From Thunnus maccoyii (taxonomy: Eukaryota > Chordata > Actinopteri > Scombriformes > Scombridae), in NCBI RefSeq assembly GCF_910596095.1, contig NC_056545.1, positions 69,501 to 133,500 of the forward strand: a stretch of DNA of 64,000 bases. The letters are read 5' to 3'. This document shows positions 24,266-35,689 of this stretch, piece by piece; within the stretch, counting starts at the first letter, position 1; every line of letters begins with the position of its first letter. A model generated the notes under the pieces. The model was not told the origin of the DNA and ran no database searches. It worked only from the letters and a program-made list of their open reading frames with translations. A program made the position numbers and the translations under genes.

Positions 24266-27200
24266 TGAAGCACTTTATAACATTGTTTTTGAAAGGTGCA
24301 ATATAAATAAAGTTATTATTATTATTATTATTATTACAATTATTATTAATTACACAGTTTGCCCACTTTCTCAGACTGGCTGCACAGTCCAGCGCTGCTC
24401 CTGGGGGGTTCAGTGGATCCACAGCCTGTATATAAGATCACACTTTTATATAAAGACGTCTCCACTTCCTGCTGCTGAAGGTTTGACCTTCACCTGTCAG
24501 AATAAATGAATGAATGTGCAGCAGGTGTGTTTTCTCACCAGACGGCGATGAGGCAGATGGAGATGCGTCTCATCCCCGGAGTCCTCAGCAGGTCATACGC
24601 TGTGAACGTCGAACGACTCAATTCAATCTCTTTATTCATGTGAGAGTGGAGAACCTGCGGGTCACATGGTACTGATCTCAACATCAGACAAAGTTAAATA
24701 CAGCATGTGACAGACAGACAGGCAGGCAGGCAGACAGGTTACCTCCAGAGTCAACTTGTCAATCATCTCTGGTTTCCCGTTGACCCGAGCAACTCGATGA
24801 AGAGCCTTTAACGCGTCCTCAGACCTTTGCTTCAGAACCAACCAACGGGCCGACTCCGAGTACCACCTGACCAATCGGAGAGAAGAAAGATTAGAACCAT
24901 TAAGCATGTGACCAATTAGAGAGCAGACAGTTCAGAACCACCTGACCAGTTACTGAATAATACGTACCAGCTATAGGCAAAGAACAGGAAGTGGGGGGCA
25001 CAGACAATCAGCTGCAGCTTCCGCCAATCCCTCAACCAATAGGCAAGCCCCGCCAGGATCATCTGACCAAAGGTGAAGAAAAAGGAGGTGAGCGTGCCCA
25101 CTAATGTCCTGGCTTTGGTCGGGATCCACTCCACCTCTGAGGACAGACAAGTAGACAAAAAGACAGGTTGATCCACCTCTGAGAACATGTCATCATTTTG
25201 TTCCTCAGAGAATCAAACAGGTAGACGGATACATTGGCTGCATCCCAATTCCCTTAAATTGCATCCGTGTTTTCCCTCACTTGCATCTTTTCCTTCCACC
25301 AAACATGTGAAGAGAGAGGAAATGAGGAAATATGTTTTTAGAGAAATGATACGTCCTCTCCCCCGAAGGGTCACGTGACGGCTGATCAGCTGTCAGTCAG
25401 CTTTAACAGCTGTAGAGACTTTTGAAGGAGTTTGTGTCTGCATACATGTGCACTGTGTTGACACTAATAAAGCTACACAGTTATCACTGCCAGCAGCTGT
25501 TTCCTCTCTGCAGCTTGTTACATGTTTAATAAACACCTGCATATGAATAAAAACCTGCATTCACTATTTATACTGTGTACTGTGTCCTGCTCAGAGGCAC
25601 AGGAACCATTTCTACTGGCAGAATATGTTTATATTATTTATTGATATTCTGAATGTGAATAATAAGCCTGAATATGATCAGAGTGTCTTTTGAACACTGG
25701 AAATTATTGGTTAGCTTGAACGTTTCAGGGAAAACTGAAATGATGTAACTCATATCAAACCCGACAGTCAGGATTGTTTTACAATAGTCCTCGACCTCCT
25801 GATTGAGCAAGGACTGATCAAATAAGGGAACTGAGATGCATCTGCTGACACACAGACAGACAGACAGACAGACAGACAGATAGGTAGACAGGTACTCAGT
25901 GAGACTCCGTTCAGGATGACTCCGGACACCGCCATCCCACTCAGAAACCTGAAAATGCAGTAGGTAGAATAAGATGGAGAGAGCGCGGAGCTACAGCCAA
26001 GCACAGCCAGCTGCAGGTACGACCAAATGAGAACAGATCGCCTCCCAAACCTGAGAGAGAAACAGAGAGACACATTCTGATTGGCTGGATTTCACTTTAG
26101 ACGACACACAGGTAACAAGAACAGAGACAATGTCACTAAAACATGAACACGGAGAGGCTGTTCCAAAACTTCACAGGTTTACAGTTTTAATGTTTATATG
26201 AATATTTGTCATTTGAACAGATGAGTCTCACCTGTCTGACAGCCCACCGTAGATGATGGCTCCTGTTAAAACTCCGCCCATATAAATGGTCTGAATCATC
26301 TGTTTCAGAGGACGCAGAGAACAAACCAGGTCCCACTGAAAGCCAGACAGATGTAGACAGAGGGGGAGACAGATCAGACGGAGAGACAGACAGAGCGTAC
26401 AACTTTCTACAGAGTCACTATAACCTCCTAGAGGATCACTACAACCTCCCACAGGATCACTACAACCTCCTAGAGGATCACTACAGCCTTCTACAGAATC
26501 ACTACAACCTCCCACAGGATCACTACAGCCTTCTACAGGATCACTACAACCTTCTATAGAATCACTACAACCTTCTACAGAATCGCTACAACCTTCTATA
26601 GAATCACTACAACCTCCTAGAGGATCACTACAACCTCCCACAGGATCACTACAGCCTTCTATAGAATCACTACAACCTTCTACAGAATCACTACAACCTC
26701 CTACAGGATCACTACAACCTTCTATAGAATCACTACAACCTTCTACAGAATCACTACAACCTTCTATAGAATCACTACAACCTTCTATAGAATCACTACA
26801 ACCTCCTACAGGATCACTACAACCTTCTATAGAATCACTACAACCTTCTACAGAATCACTACAACCTTCTATAGAATCACTACAACCTTCTATAGAATCA
26901 CTACAACCTCCTAGAGGATCACTACAACCTCCTAGAGGATCACTACAGCCTTCTACAGAATCACTACAACCTTCTACAGAATCACTACAACCTCCTACAG
27001 GATCACTAAAACCTTCTATAGAATCACTACAACCTCCCACAGGATCACTACAGCCTTCTACAGGATCACTAAAACCTTCTATAGAATCACTACAACCTCC
27101 TAGAGGATCACTACAACCTCCCACAGGATCACTACAACCTTCTACAGGATCACTACAACCTCCCACAGGATCACTACAACCTCCCACAGGATCACTACAA

Positions 27201-30200
27201 CCTCCCTAGAGGATCACTACAACCTCCCACAGGATCACTACAGCCTTCTACAGGATCACTACAACCTTCTATAGAATCACTACAACCTTCTACAGAATCA
27301 CTACAACCTTCTATAGAATCACTACAACCTCCTAGAGGATCACTACAACCTCCCACAGGATCACTACAGCCTTCTATAGAATCACTACAACCTTCTACAG
27401 AATCACTACAACCTCCTACAGGATCACTACAACCTTCTATAGAATCACTACAACCTTCTACAGAATCACTACAACCTTCTATAGAATCACTACAACCTTC
27501 TATAGAATCACTACAATCTCCTAGAGGATCACTACAACCTCCTAGAGGATCACTACAGCCTTCTACAGAATCACTACAACCTTCTACAGAATCACTACAA
27601 CCTCCTAGAGGATCACTACAACCTTCTATAGAATCACTACAACCTCCCACAGGATCACTACAGCCTTCTACAGGATCACTAAAACCTTCTATAGAATCAC
27701 TACAACCTCCTAGAGGATCACTACAACCTCCCACAGGATCACTACAACCTTCTACAGGATCACTACAACCTCCCACAGGATCACTACAACCTCCTAGAGG
27801 ATCACTACAACCTCCCACAGGATCACTACAGCCTTCTACAGGATCACTACAACCTCCCACAGGATCACTACAACCTCCTAGAGGATCACTACAACCTCCC
27901 ACAGGATCACTACAACCTCCCACAGGATCACTACAGCCTTCTACAGGATCATTACAACCTTCTATAGAATCACTACAACCTCCTAGAGGATCACTACAAC
28001 CTCCCACAGGATCACTACAGCCTTCTACAGGATCACTACAACCTTCTATAGAATCACTACAACCTTCTACAGAATCACTACAACCTTCTATAGAATCACT
28101 ACAACCTCCTAGAGGATCACTACAACCTCCCACAGGATCACTACAGCCTTCTATAGAATCACTACAACCTTCTACAGAATCACTACAACCTCCTACAGGA
28201 TCACTACAACCTTCTATAGAATCACTACAACCTTCTACAGAATCACTACAACCTTCTATAGAATCACTACAACCTTCTATAGAATCACTACAACCTCCTA
28301 GAGGATCACTACAACCTTCTATAGAATCACTACAACCTTCTACAGAATCACTACAACCTTCTACAGGATCACTACAACCTCCCACAGGATCACTACAACC
28401 TCCTAGAGGATCACTACAACCTCCCACAGGATCACTACAGCCTTCTACAGGATCACTACAACCTCCCACAGGATCACTACAACCTCCTAGAGGATCACTA
28501 CAACCTCCCACAGGATCACTACAACCTCCCACAGGATCACTACAGCCTTCTACAGGATCATTACAACCTTCTATAGAATCACTACAACCTCCTAGAGGAT
28601 CACTACAACCTCCCACAGGATCACTACAGCCTTCTACAGGATCATTACAACCTTCTATAGAATCACTACAACCTCCTAGAGGATCACTACAACCTCCCAC
28701 AGGATCACTACAACCTTCTACAGGATCACTACAACCTTCTACAGAATCACTACAACCTTCTACAGAATCACTACAACCTTCTACAGGATCACTACAACCT
28801 TCTACAGAATCACTACAACCTCCCACAGGATCACTACAACCTTCTACAGGATCACTACAACCTTCTATAGAATCACTACAACCTTCTACAGAATCACTAC
28901 AACCTTCTACAGGATCACTACAACCTTCTACAGAATCACTACAACTTTCTACAGAATCACTACAACCTCCTAGAGGATCACTACAACCTCCCACAGGATC
29001 ACTACAGCCTTCTACAGGATCATTACAACCCTCTATAGAATCACTACAGCCTTCTATAGAATCACTACAACCTTCTACAGAATCACTACAACCTTCTATA
29101 GAATCACTACAACCTTCTACAGAATCACTAAAACCCTCTATAGAATCACTACAACTTTCTACAGAATCACGACAACCTCCTACAGGATCACTACAGCCTT
29201 CTATAGAATCACTACAACCTTCTACAGAATCACTACAACCTCCTAGAGGATCACTACAACCTCCCACAGGATCACTACAGCCTTCTACAGGATCACTACA
29301 ACCTCCCACAGGATCACTACAACCTCCTAGAGGATCACTACAACCTCCCACAGGATCACTACAGCCTTCTACAGGATCATTACAACCTTCTATAGAATCA
29401 CTACAACCTCCTAGAGAATCACTACAACCTTCTACAGAATCACTACAACTTTCTACAGAATCACTACAACCTCCTAGAGGATCACTACAACCTTCTATAG
29501 AATCACTACAACCTTCTACAGAATCACTACAACCTTCTACAGAATCACTACAACCTCCGAGAGGATCACTTCAACCTCCTAGAGAATCACTACAACCTTT
29601 TACAGGATCACTACACCCTTCTACAGGATCACTACACCCTTCTACAGGATCACTATAACCTTTTACAGGATCACTACATTCTTCTAGAGAATCACTACAA
29701 CCTACAGGATCACTACACCCTTCTACAGGATCACTAAAACCTTTTACAGGATCACTACACCCTTCTACAGGATCACTAAAACCTTTTACAGGATCAATAC
29801 AACCTTTTACAGGATCACTACAACCTCATACAGGATCACTACAACCTTCTACAGGACCACTACAACGTACAGGATCACTACAACCTTCTACAGAATCACT
29901 ACAACCCTCTATAGAATCACTACAACTTTCTACAGAATCACGACAACCTCCTACAGGATCACTACAGCCTTCTATAGAATCACTACAACCTTCTACAGAA
30001 TCACTACAACCTCCTAGAGGATCACTACAACCTCCCACAGGATCACTACAGCCTTCTACAGGATCACTACAACCTCCCACAGGATCACTACAACCTCCTA
30101 GAGGATCACTACAACCTCCCACAGGATCACTACAGCCTTCTACAGGATCATTACAACCTTCTATAGAATCACTACAACCTCCTAGAGAATCACTACAACC

Positions 30201-33200
30201 TTCTACAGAATCACTACAACTTTCTACAGAATCACTACAACCTCCTAGAGGATCACTACAACCTTCTATAGAATCACTACAACCTTCTACAGAATCACTA
30301 CAACCTTCTACAGAATCACTACAACCTCCGAGAGGATCACTTCAACCTCCTAGAGAATCACTACAACCTTTTACAGGATCACTACACCCTTCTACAGGAT
30401 CACTACACCCTTCTACAGGATCACTATAACCTTTTACAGGATCACTACATTCTTCTACAGAATCACTACAACCTACAGGATCACTACACCCTTCTACAGG
30501 ATCACTAAAACCTTTTACAGGATCACTACACCCTTCTACAGGATCACTAAAACCTTTTACAGGATCAATACAACCTTTTACAGGATCACTACAACCTCAT
30601 ACAGGATCACTACAACCTTCTACAGGACCACTACAACGTACAGGATCACTACAACCTTCTACAGAATCACTACAACCTCCGAGAGGATCACTTCAACCTC
30701 CTAGAGAATCACTACAACCTTTTACAGGATCACTACATTCTTCTACAGGATCACTATAACCTTTTACAGGATCACTACATTCTTCTACAGGATCACTACA
30801 ACCTACAGGATCACTACAACCTACAGGATCACTACACCCTTCTTCAGGATCACTACAACCTCCTACTGGATCATTACAACCTCCTACTGGATCACTACAA
30901 CCTCCTACAGGATCCCTTTAAAAAAAATTAGCTGATAGCTGCCGATGTTGGAAACACTGAGACTGAAGCAGAGAGGCAATGTTCAGCAACACAGAAAGGA
31001 GCTAGATGAGGCTAAAAAGAGTTGGTAATAATTCTGTGAGTTGATCACTACCAGAAACACGTTAAAGTCACACAAAGAAGTCTGAGCCAGCGTTCATAAA
31101 TATCAGAGAGAAGATTTCTTCTCATTACCTCTGAGACGGTGGTGGCGTGGAACTCAGAGCGGTCAAACGTCCATCCATCCGCACATCCTTCAGTCTGCAG
31201 CTGGCTAACGTTGGCAGAGATGTTAGCAGCTAACAGCTGCCACTGAGGCTCCACGTACCTGAATAACAGGTGAGCGTTTACTCATTGATACAACTCACCA
31301 CAGAGTGTAACTCTCAATTAAACCAAAAGAAAAAGGCAATGATACCTCCTGCAGCGGTCCAGTCTATTTCCTGAAGAATCAGGAGGGATGAAAGCTTTCA
31401 GCAGCTGCTTCTCATCCACCTGAAACAGCCAATTATATTCATCCAGCCAATCAATAAGCCAATCATATACAGTTAGCTAATCAATGAGACTTCATTCATT
31501 CAAACCTCTATTTATACAGGGTAGGCCATTAAGAGCAAGCTCTCTTTTACAAGGACACCCTGATTATAATACTAATATAAAATATAAGAAACAATAAATA
31601 TAATTGGCAAATATAAAAAGCAAATATGAACAGATAAGCATTATAATATATAAAATATAAGAAACAATAAAAGCAATATATTAAAAAAAGGTAAGGGTAA
31701 AGGTACTTTATTTGTCACACATATAGTTGTACAGGGAAATTGGATCTCTGCATTTAACCCATTCTAAGTATTAGGAGCAGCAAATAAAACATATATTATG
31801 AAAACATACAGACGGGTGACAAATTAAAGAAAAAACTGGTCCAGGTCTGGATGCTTGACCCCTACAGTGATCTGGTGGCTCTGCTATGCTTTGGGGGGCA
31901 TTCTTCAAAAAGATGTTCCGTCATGTGGTGGTGTGATGATGATGATGATGAAGAGCGCTGTCTAACACGTCAGCTGGGTTGAGATCTGGTGACTGTGAAG
32001 GTCGTAACATGTGATTCACATCATTTAATCCTCATCAAACCATCTTGGAAGAGACCACTCCCATCAGGATAGACATGTTTCATCACAGGATAAAGTTGAT
32101 CACTCACAACAACTTTGTATTGATTAGCAGTGACCCTTCCCTCTAAGGGGACAAGTGGACCCAAACCATGCCAGCATAACAGAGCCCCCAGACCCCCTCA
32201 CTGCAGGGGTCCAGCATTCAGACCTGGACCAGTTTTTCCTTTAATATGTCATCCGTCTGTATTAAGGCAATAAAAGCAATATATGTACATAACAGTTAAA
32301 GCTCAATAAATCACACATATTCAGCCTGCCCTTTGTCAGCTAAGAAAAATTTAAAATGATTCAAAGGAATTAGCTCATCTAATTTTACTATCTTCTGCAA
32401 GTTGTTCCAGTTGTGTGGAGTTTAATATGTAAAAGCCAGTTTCCCAGTCTCAGTGCTAACACGTTGATTTTCAAGGGCAAAATAGTGTTGGGACCGAGTG
32501 CAGTGTGAAACTGACTTTAAGTGGCGACTGCCATCCAACTTTCTCATAAAGAACACACTGATGGTTCTAAAGCATCCCAGTTATGATCCTGAGGACAGAA
32601 TGATAGACTGCATCAAGAGGTTTAAGAGTAGAAGCAGGAGAGTCACCATAGTCCATAATGGATAAAAAGGTTGAACAATTTGCTCTCTATAATTCTGGGT
32701 GATATATGCCGTATATTTCTATTAAAGACTTAGTCATTTCATCAATATGTTTTTTGAAGCACAGCCTGTCATCTATCCACAAACCAAGGTATTTATAAGA
32801 GGATGCTCTTTCTATTGGTGTCCCACTAAGAGTAGTAATATTCACTTCCATGGTATAGTTAGTCAGTTTTCTAGAAAACAGCATACATTTTATTTTATCT
32901 GAGTTTAACAGTAATTAAAGATCAATCAATGTTTGCTGTATCGCACAGAAATCAATATGCAAATTTTGAACCGCCTGGGCAACAAAGGGTACTATTGTAT
33001 AGATAATAGTGTTATCTTCATACAGATCAATGGTGCCGTTTGTCACTTTTTCACCTAATTCATTTATAAAAATTGTAAATAGTGTAAATAAAATGGAACT
33101 CTGTTGAAATGGAAACTCATACCCTTATGTAATACTGCCTTTATAGTCAAAAACACATTGTAAGACTTTGTGCTCTATGCTTCCTGCGTAAAAAATGTTC

Positions 33201-35689
33201 CCAATAGTCATCATCAAAGGTGAGCTGTGGGAGAGACAGAGAGGGAAAGTCCTTAAGGAGGAAAGGCAGATAAGGATTCCCCTTTTAACTCTTAATTCTC
33301 AGAAGATTGAAAGAAACTTCTTAGAGAGATGGTGAATTAATTAAAAGAAACCTATTAGGGTGACAAATATGAGATGATTGTGATGCATGCAGTTGAATGT
33401 ACAAATACTGACAGGGAACTTCATACAGTATCTCTCTTTCAGCCTAGCAAACTGGGAGATCTGCATTTGCAAATGTGAACTTTGTTTACTGCAACATTTA
33501 TGTAAAGATAAAACGAAGGCTGTCCAAATGTAGGGATGCTTCTTGTTACCACAATCAGATTAAAATATAGGTTAAGCATTCAACTAAAAATGGAGCTGCC
33601 AATGATAACAGTGGTTCTAAAGGATCCACCCCAGGGGACATTTTTTGGATCAATAGAACAAAGAGCGTTCAACCCCACAAGATTTGTTAAAGTCTTCAAT
33701 GAAAAGGTTTGGATGCCCATATTGTCTGTCCAGCAATGTGCATTATGACCAGAGACAGGGAGAAGTCCAGCAGTTTCTAATAAATAACCTGATGCTATAA
33801 AATGTTCATTGAATGCATCACATATTAATTTTCCAACTGAGATAGTGGTGGAACCTTGAACTGTGTCACTGGGTGAGGATGAAGGAGGACTATGTGGTAA
33901 TGATTAACCGTTTTCCAAAAATATGCTGGGTTTCTTTACTTTCAGATAGTGCTGAGACACACAATGAAGATTTAGCATTTTGAATAATCCATCCAGCCAA
34001 ACGACCTGTTCATCGATAGAGCCAATCACGTGCAACCATCACAACCATGAGCTGATTCATTTAGTAATCTGATCGGACAGACAGGTTGCCTGGTGGTGAG
34101 ACAGGTTACCTGGTAGTGCGACAGGTTGTAGAGGCTCTGATTGGCCGGCAGGCTGCAGTGGTGGGCGGGGATTCCTGAGACAAAGTTGTTCAGCAGGTTT
34201 TGACTCGCCATCATTAAACCAGGTAGACTGATCAGGGTCACATGGAGCCACTGGTACCTGCCAAACCCGCCCACCTCGTCATGGTAACAGGAGAGAGAGA
34301 CAGGTTACGCACCTGCATCACACCTGATCTACACACACCTGGTCTATAACACCTGCATCATACCTGGTCTACCCACACCTGGTCTATAACACCTGCATTC
34401 CACCTGGTCTACACACACCTGGTCTATAACACCTGCATCACACCTGGTCTACCCACACCTGGTCTATAACACCTGCATCATACCTGGTCTACCCACACCT
34501 GGTCTATAACACCTGCATCATACCTGGTCTACCCACACCTGGTCTATAACACCTGCATTCCACCTGGTCTACACACACCTGGTCTATAACACCTGCATCA
34601 TACCTGGTCTACCCACACCTGGTCTATAACACCTGCATTCCACCTGGTCTACACACACCTGGTCTATAACACCTGCATTACACCTGGTCTACACACACCT
34701 GGTCTATAACACCTGCATTACACCTGGTCTTCCCACACCTGGTCTATAACACCTGCATCTCACCTGATCTACCCACACCTGGTCTATAACACCTGCATCT
34801 CACCTGGTCTTCCCACACCTGGTCCTCCCACACCTGGTCTATAACACCTGCTTTACACCTGGTCCACCAACACCTGGTCTAAACACACCTGGTCTACCTG
34901 GACAAGTGTGTTTAGCCCAAACTGACTTCTCCTCTTGTAATCAGATTATGTGATACAGTACAGATTATATGACATAACGACTTAGTAATCAGAACACATG
35001 ATGTAGTCAGATTATGCTACAGAGTAAACAGATCATGACATAATAAAACTAATCAAACATGAATCTGACTACAGGGCAGACTAATGAGATTATATTACAG
35101 TAATCAGATTAAACACATTAAACAGATTCTCACATCTGTTATCAGATTACACCACACAATAATGATTACACACAGTAATCAGTCCATCTGTAATCAGATT
35201 ACACCACACAATGATTACACACAGTAATCAGTCCATCTGTAATCAGATTACACCACACAATAATGATTACACACAGTAATCAGTCCATCTGTAATCAGAT
35301 TACACCACACAATAATGATTACACACAGTAATCAGTCCATCTGTAATCAGATTACACCTTAGAGTAATCAGGTTACATACAGTAATCAGGTTACATCAGT
35401 AATCAGTCCATCTGTAATCAGATTACACCTTAGAGTAATCAGGTTACATACAGTAATCAGGTTACATAAGTAATCAGTCCATCTGTAATCAGATTACACC
35501 TTAGAGTAATCAGGTTACATACAGTAATCAGGTTACATAAGTAATCAGTCCATCTGTAATCAGATTACACCTTAGAGTAATCAGGTTACATACAGTAATC
35601 AGGTTACATCAGTAATTAAATTACACCCAAAGTAATCAGATTACATAGCGGAGGTAACTCACCTCGTCCAGCAGGTCAGCGAAGCCCAT
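17706..35689 (-). CDS. Slc22 family organic anion transporter (OAT1/OAT3-like)
   Basis: Fifteen coding exons, 5' to 3' on the minus strand: 35689-35663, 34274-34110, 31419-31346, 31258-31129, 26335-26232, 26050-25896, 25136-24968, 24866-24743, 24654-24539, 20328-20274, 20187-20028, 19954-19846, 19678-19600, 18085-17958, 17853-17706. They join in phase to 1743 nt, 580 aa. It is a 12-TM major facilitator exchanging organic anions at the plasma membrane. Seen: [17 protein letters not shown] start; large extracellular loop after TM1 with N-glycosylation sequons at about N54, N59, N101 and N105; MFS motif GGLSDRFGRR (162-171); [58 protein letters not shown]. The middle is closest to SLC22A6/A8, the N-terminus recalls SLC22A7, so I give no symbol. 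Transport substrate is not readable from sequence. The C-tail after W532 carries an internal repeat (KEGVALKE-like). Intron 4 holds a 4.5-kb minisatellite. Convergent with mat2b. Confidence 0.93.
18125..18215 (+). mobile_element. Short L1-type reverse transcriptase scrap
   Basis: Plus-strand translation [14 protein letters not shown] carries the YADD catalytic box in L1-like context. Nothing else of the element is in frame. It lies in the last-but-one intron of the Slc22 gene, just upstream of exon 14. Confidence 0.45.
19418..19558. repeat. 19-bp A/T-rich minisatellite
   Basis: About seven copies of AATAAAGAGTATTAACAGT, 40 bp beyond the exon 13 donor of the Slc22 gene. The AATAAA motifs are on the antisense strand of that gene. 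Confidence 0.93.
20721..20965 (+). mobile_element. tRNA-derived SINE
   Basis: Head GCGGCTGTGGCCCAGG with A-box-like TGTAGAGCGGG, and a B box GGTTCGATTCCCGGC about 40 bp on, then the body TGTCAAAGTGTCCTGGG and ACCGAACCCCAG common to a widespread teleost SINE group. In Slc22 intron 9. Not a functional tRNA gene: no cloverleaf 3' half follows. Confidence 0.75.
21240..22195 (+). mobile_element. Older L2-like LINE, 5' part, interrupted by a younger L2
   Basis: Decayed RT and 3' ORF2 sequence (motif context [11 protein letters not shown] and YTDDTQLY-like near 21270-21370, then [12 protein letters not shown] at 21440-21475). Frames are shifted several times. Its 3' end resumes at 24266-24352 after the younger element. 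Confidence 0.65.
22196..24265 (+). mobile_element. L2-clade LINE copy A, 5'-truncated
   Basis: Starts inside the RT domain; frames 22242-22520 and 22517-23200 encode [51 protein letters not shown] and [14 protein letters not shown]. It ends TATATAAATAAAGATTG with (ATTG)n tail. A 1-nt shift near 22490 and another near 23195 break the ORF. It is inserted in the 3' part of an older LINE, inside Slc22 intron 9. Confidence 0.88.
24266..24352 (+). mobile_element. 3' terminus of the older LINE
   Basis: GTGAAGCACTTTATAAC, GAAAGGTGCAATATAAATAA and an (ATT)n tail, the usual 3' end of a different L2 subfamily. It continues the element cut at 22195. Confidence 0.7.
26402..30917. repeat. Slc22 intron 4: about 215 copies of a 21-bp unit
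   Basis: Unit GGATCACTACAACCTTCTA plus CA, with CCTCCCACA, CCTCCTAGA and TATAGAATC variants. It starts about 65 bp from the exon 5 acceptor and nearly fills the 4.8-kb intron. Minus-strand frames of 319 and 718 codons with a 7-residue period (GCSDPVE) follow from the 21-bp unit; one runs into exon 5 in frame. The distal third includes a 771-bp higher-order duplication. Confidence 0.97.
31500..31808. other. Slc22 intron 2, A/T-rich stretch with a common fish repeat end
   Basis: 31690-31770 holds GGTACTTTATTTGTCACACA and CTCTGCATTTAACCCATTC, a sequence I associate with the end of a widespread teleost repeat. No coding sequence. Confidence 0.4.
31809..32259 (-). mobile_element. Tc1-derived MITE, 451 bp, with TIRs and TA duplication
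   Basis: Terminal inverted repeats of about 43 bp: left CAGACGGGTGACAAATTAAA, right its near reverse complement ending CATCCGTCTG. Both sides are flanked by TA. The interior on the minus strand encodes [19 protein letters not shown] and PDGSGLFQD, the C-terminal half of a Tc1-like transposase, with stops. Non-autonomous and old. Confidence 0.85.
32290..33130 (-). mobile_element. Non-LTR retrotransposon RT fragment
   Basis: Minus-strand frames give [20 protein letters not shown], then [30 protein letters not shown] (32815-32755) and [20 protein letters not shown]. These are RT palm/thumb blocks of a LINE not of the L2 copies above. The YADD box reads YEDN, so it is dead. In Slc22 intron 2. 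Confidence 0.75.
33140..34025. other. Rest of Slc22 intron 2, nothing recognised
   Basis: A/T-rich, short frames only. A 70-codon frame at 33536-33748 has no recognisable family. Confidence 0.4.
34306..34900. repeat. 40-bp minisatellite in Slc22 intron 1
   Basis: About 15 copies with CACCTGGTCTATAACACCTG and CATCATACCTGGTCTACCCA variants. It starts about 30 bp from the exon 2 acceptor. Confidence 0.95.
35134..35640. repeat. 52-bp and 71-bp minisatellite in Slc22 intron 1
   Basis: Units share AGTCCATCTGTAATCAGATT, then CACCACACAATAATG (shorter form) or CACCTTAGAGTAATCAGG (longer form). It ends about 20 bp from the exon 1 donor, so this intron has an array near each end. Confidence 0.93.

Noticed and set aside
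25190-25600. hAT-like MITE
   Set aside because: The start GCATCCCAATTCCC is suggestive, but I could not find matching inverted ends or a target duplication.
26228-29351. Minus-strand frames of 319 and 718 codons (GCSDPVE repeats)
   Set aside because: A 21-bp intronic repeat gives a 7-residue period; flanking exons splice cleanly across it.
34057-34251. Alternative frame over Slc22 exon 2
   Set aside because: Shadow of the true frame encoding VGGFGRYQW onward, which carries the TM1 and HHC conserved sequence.
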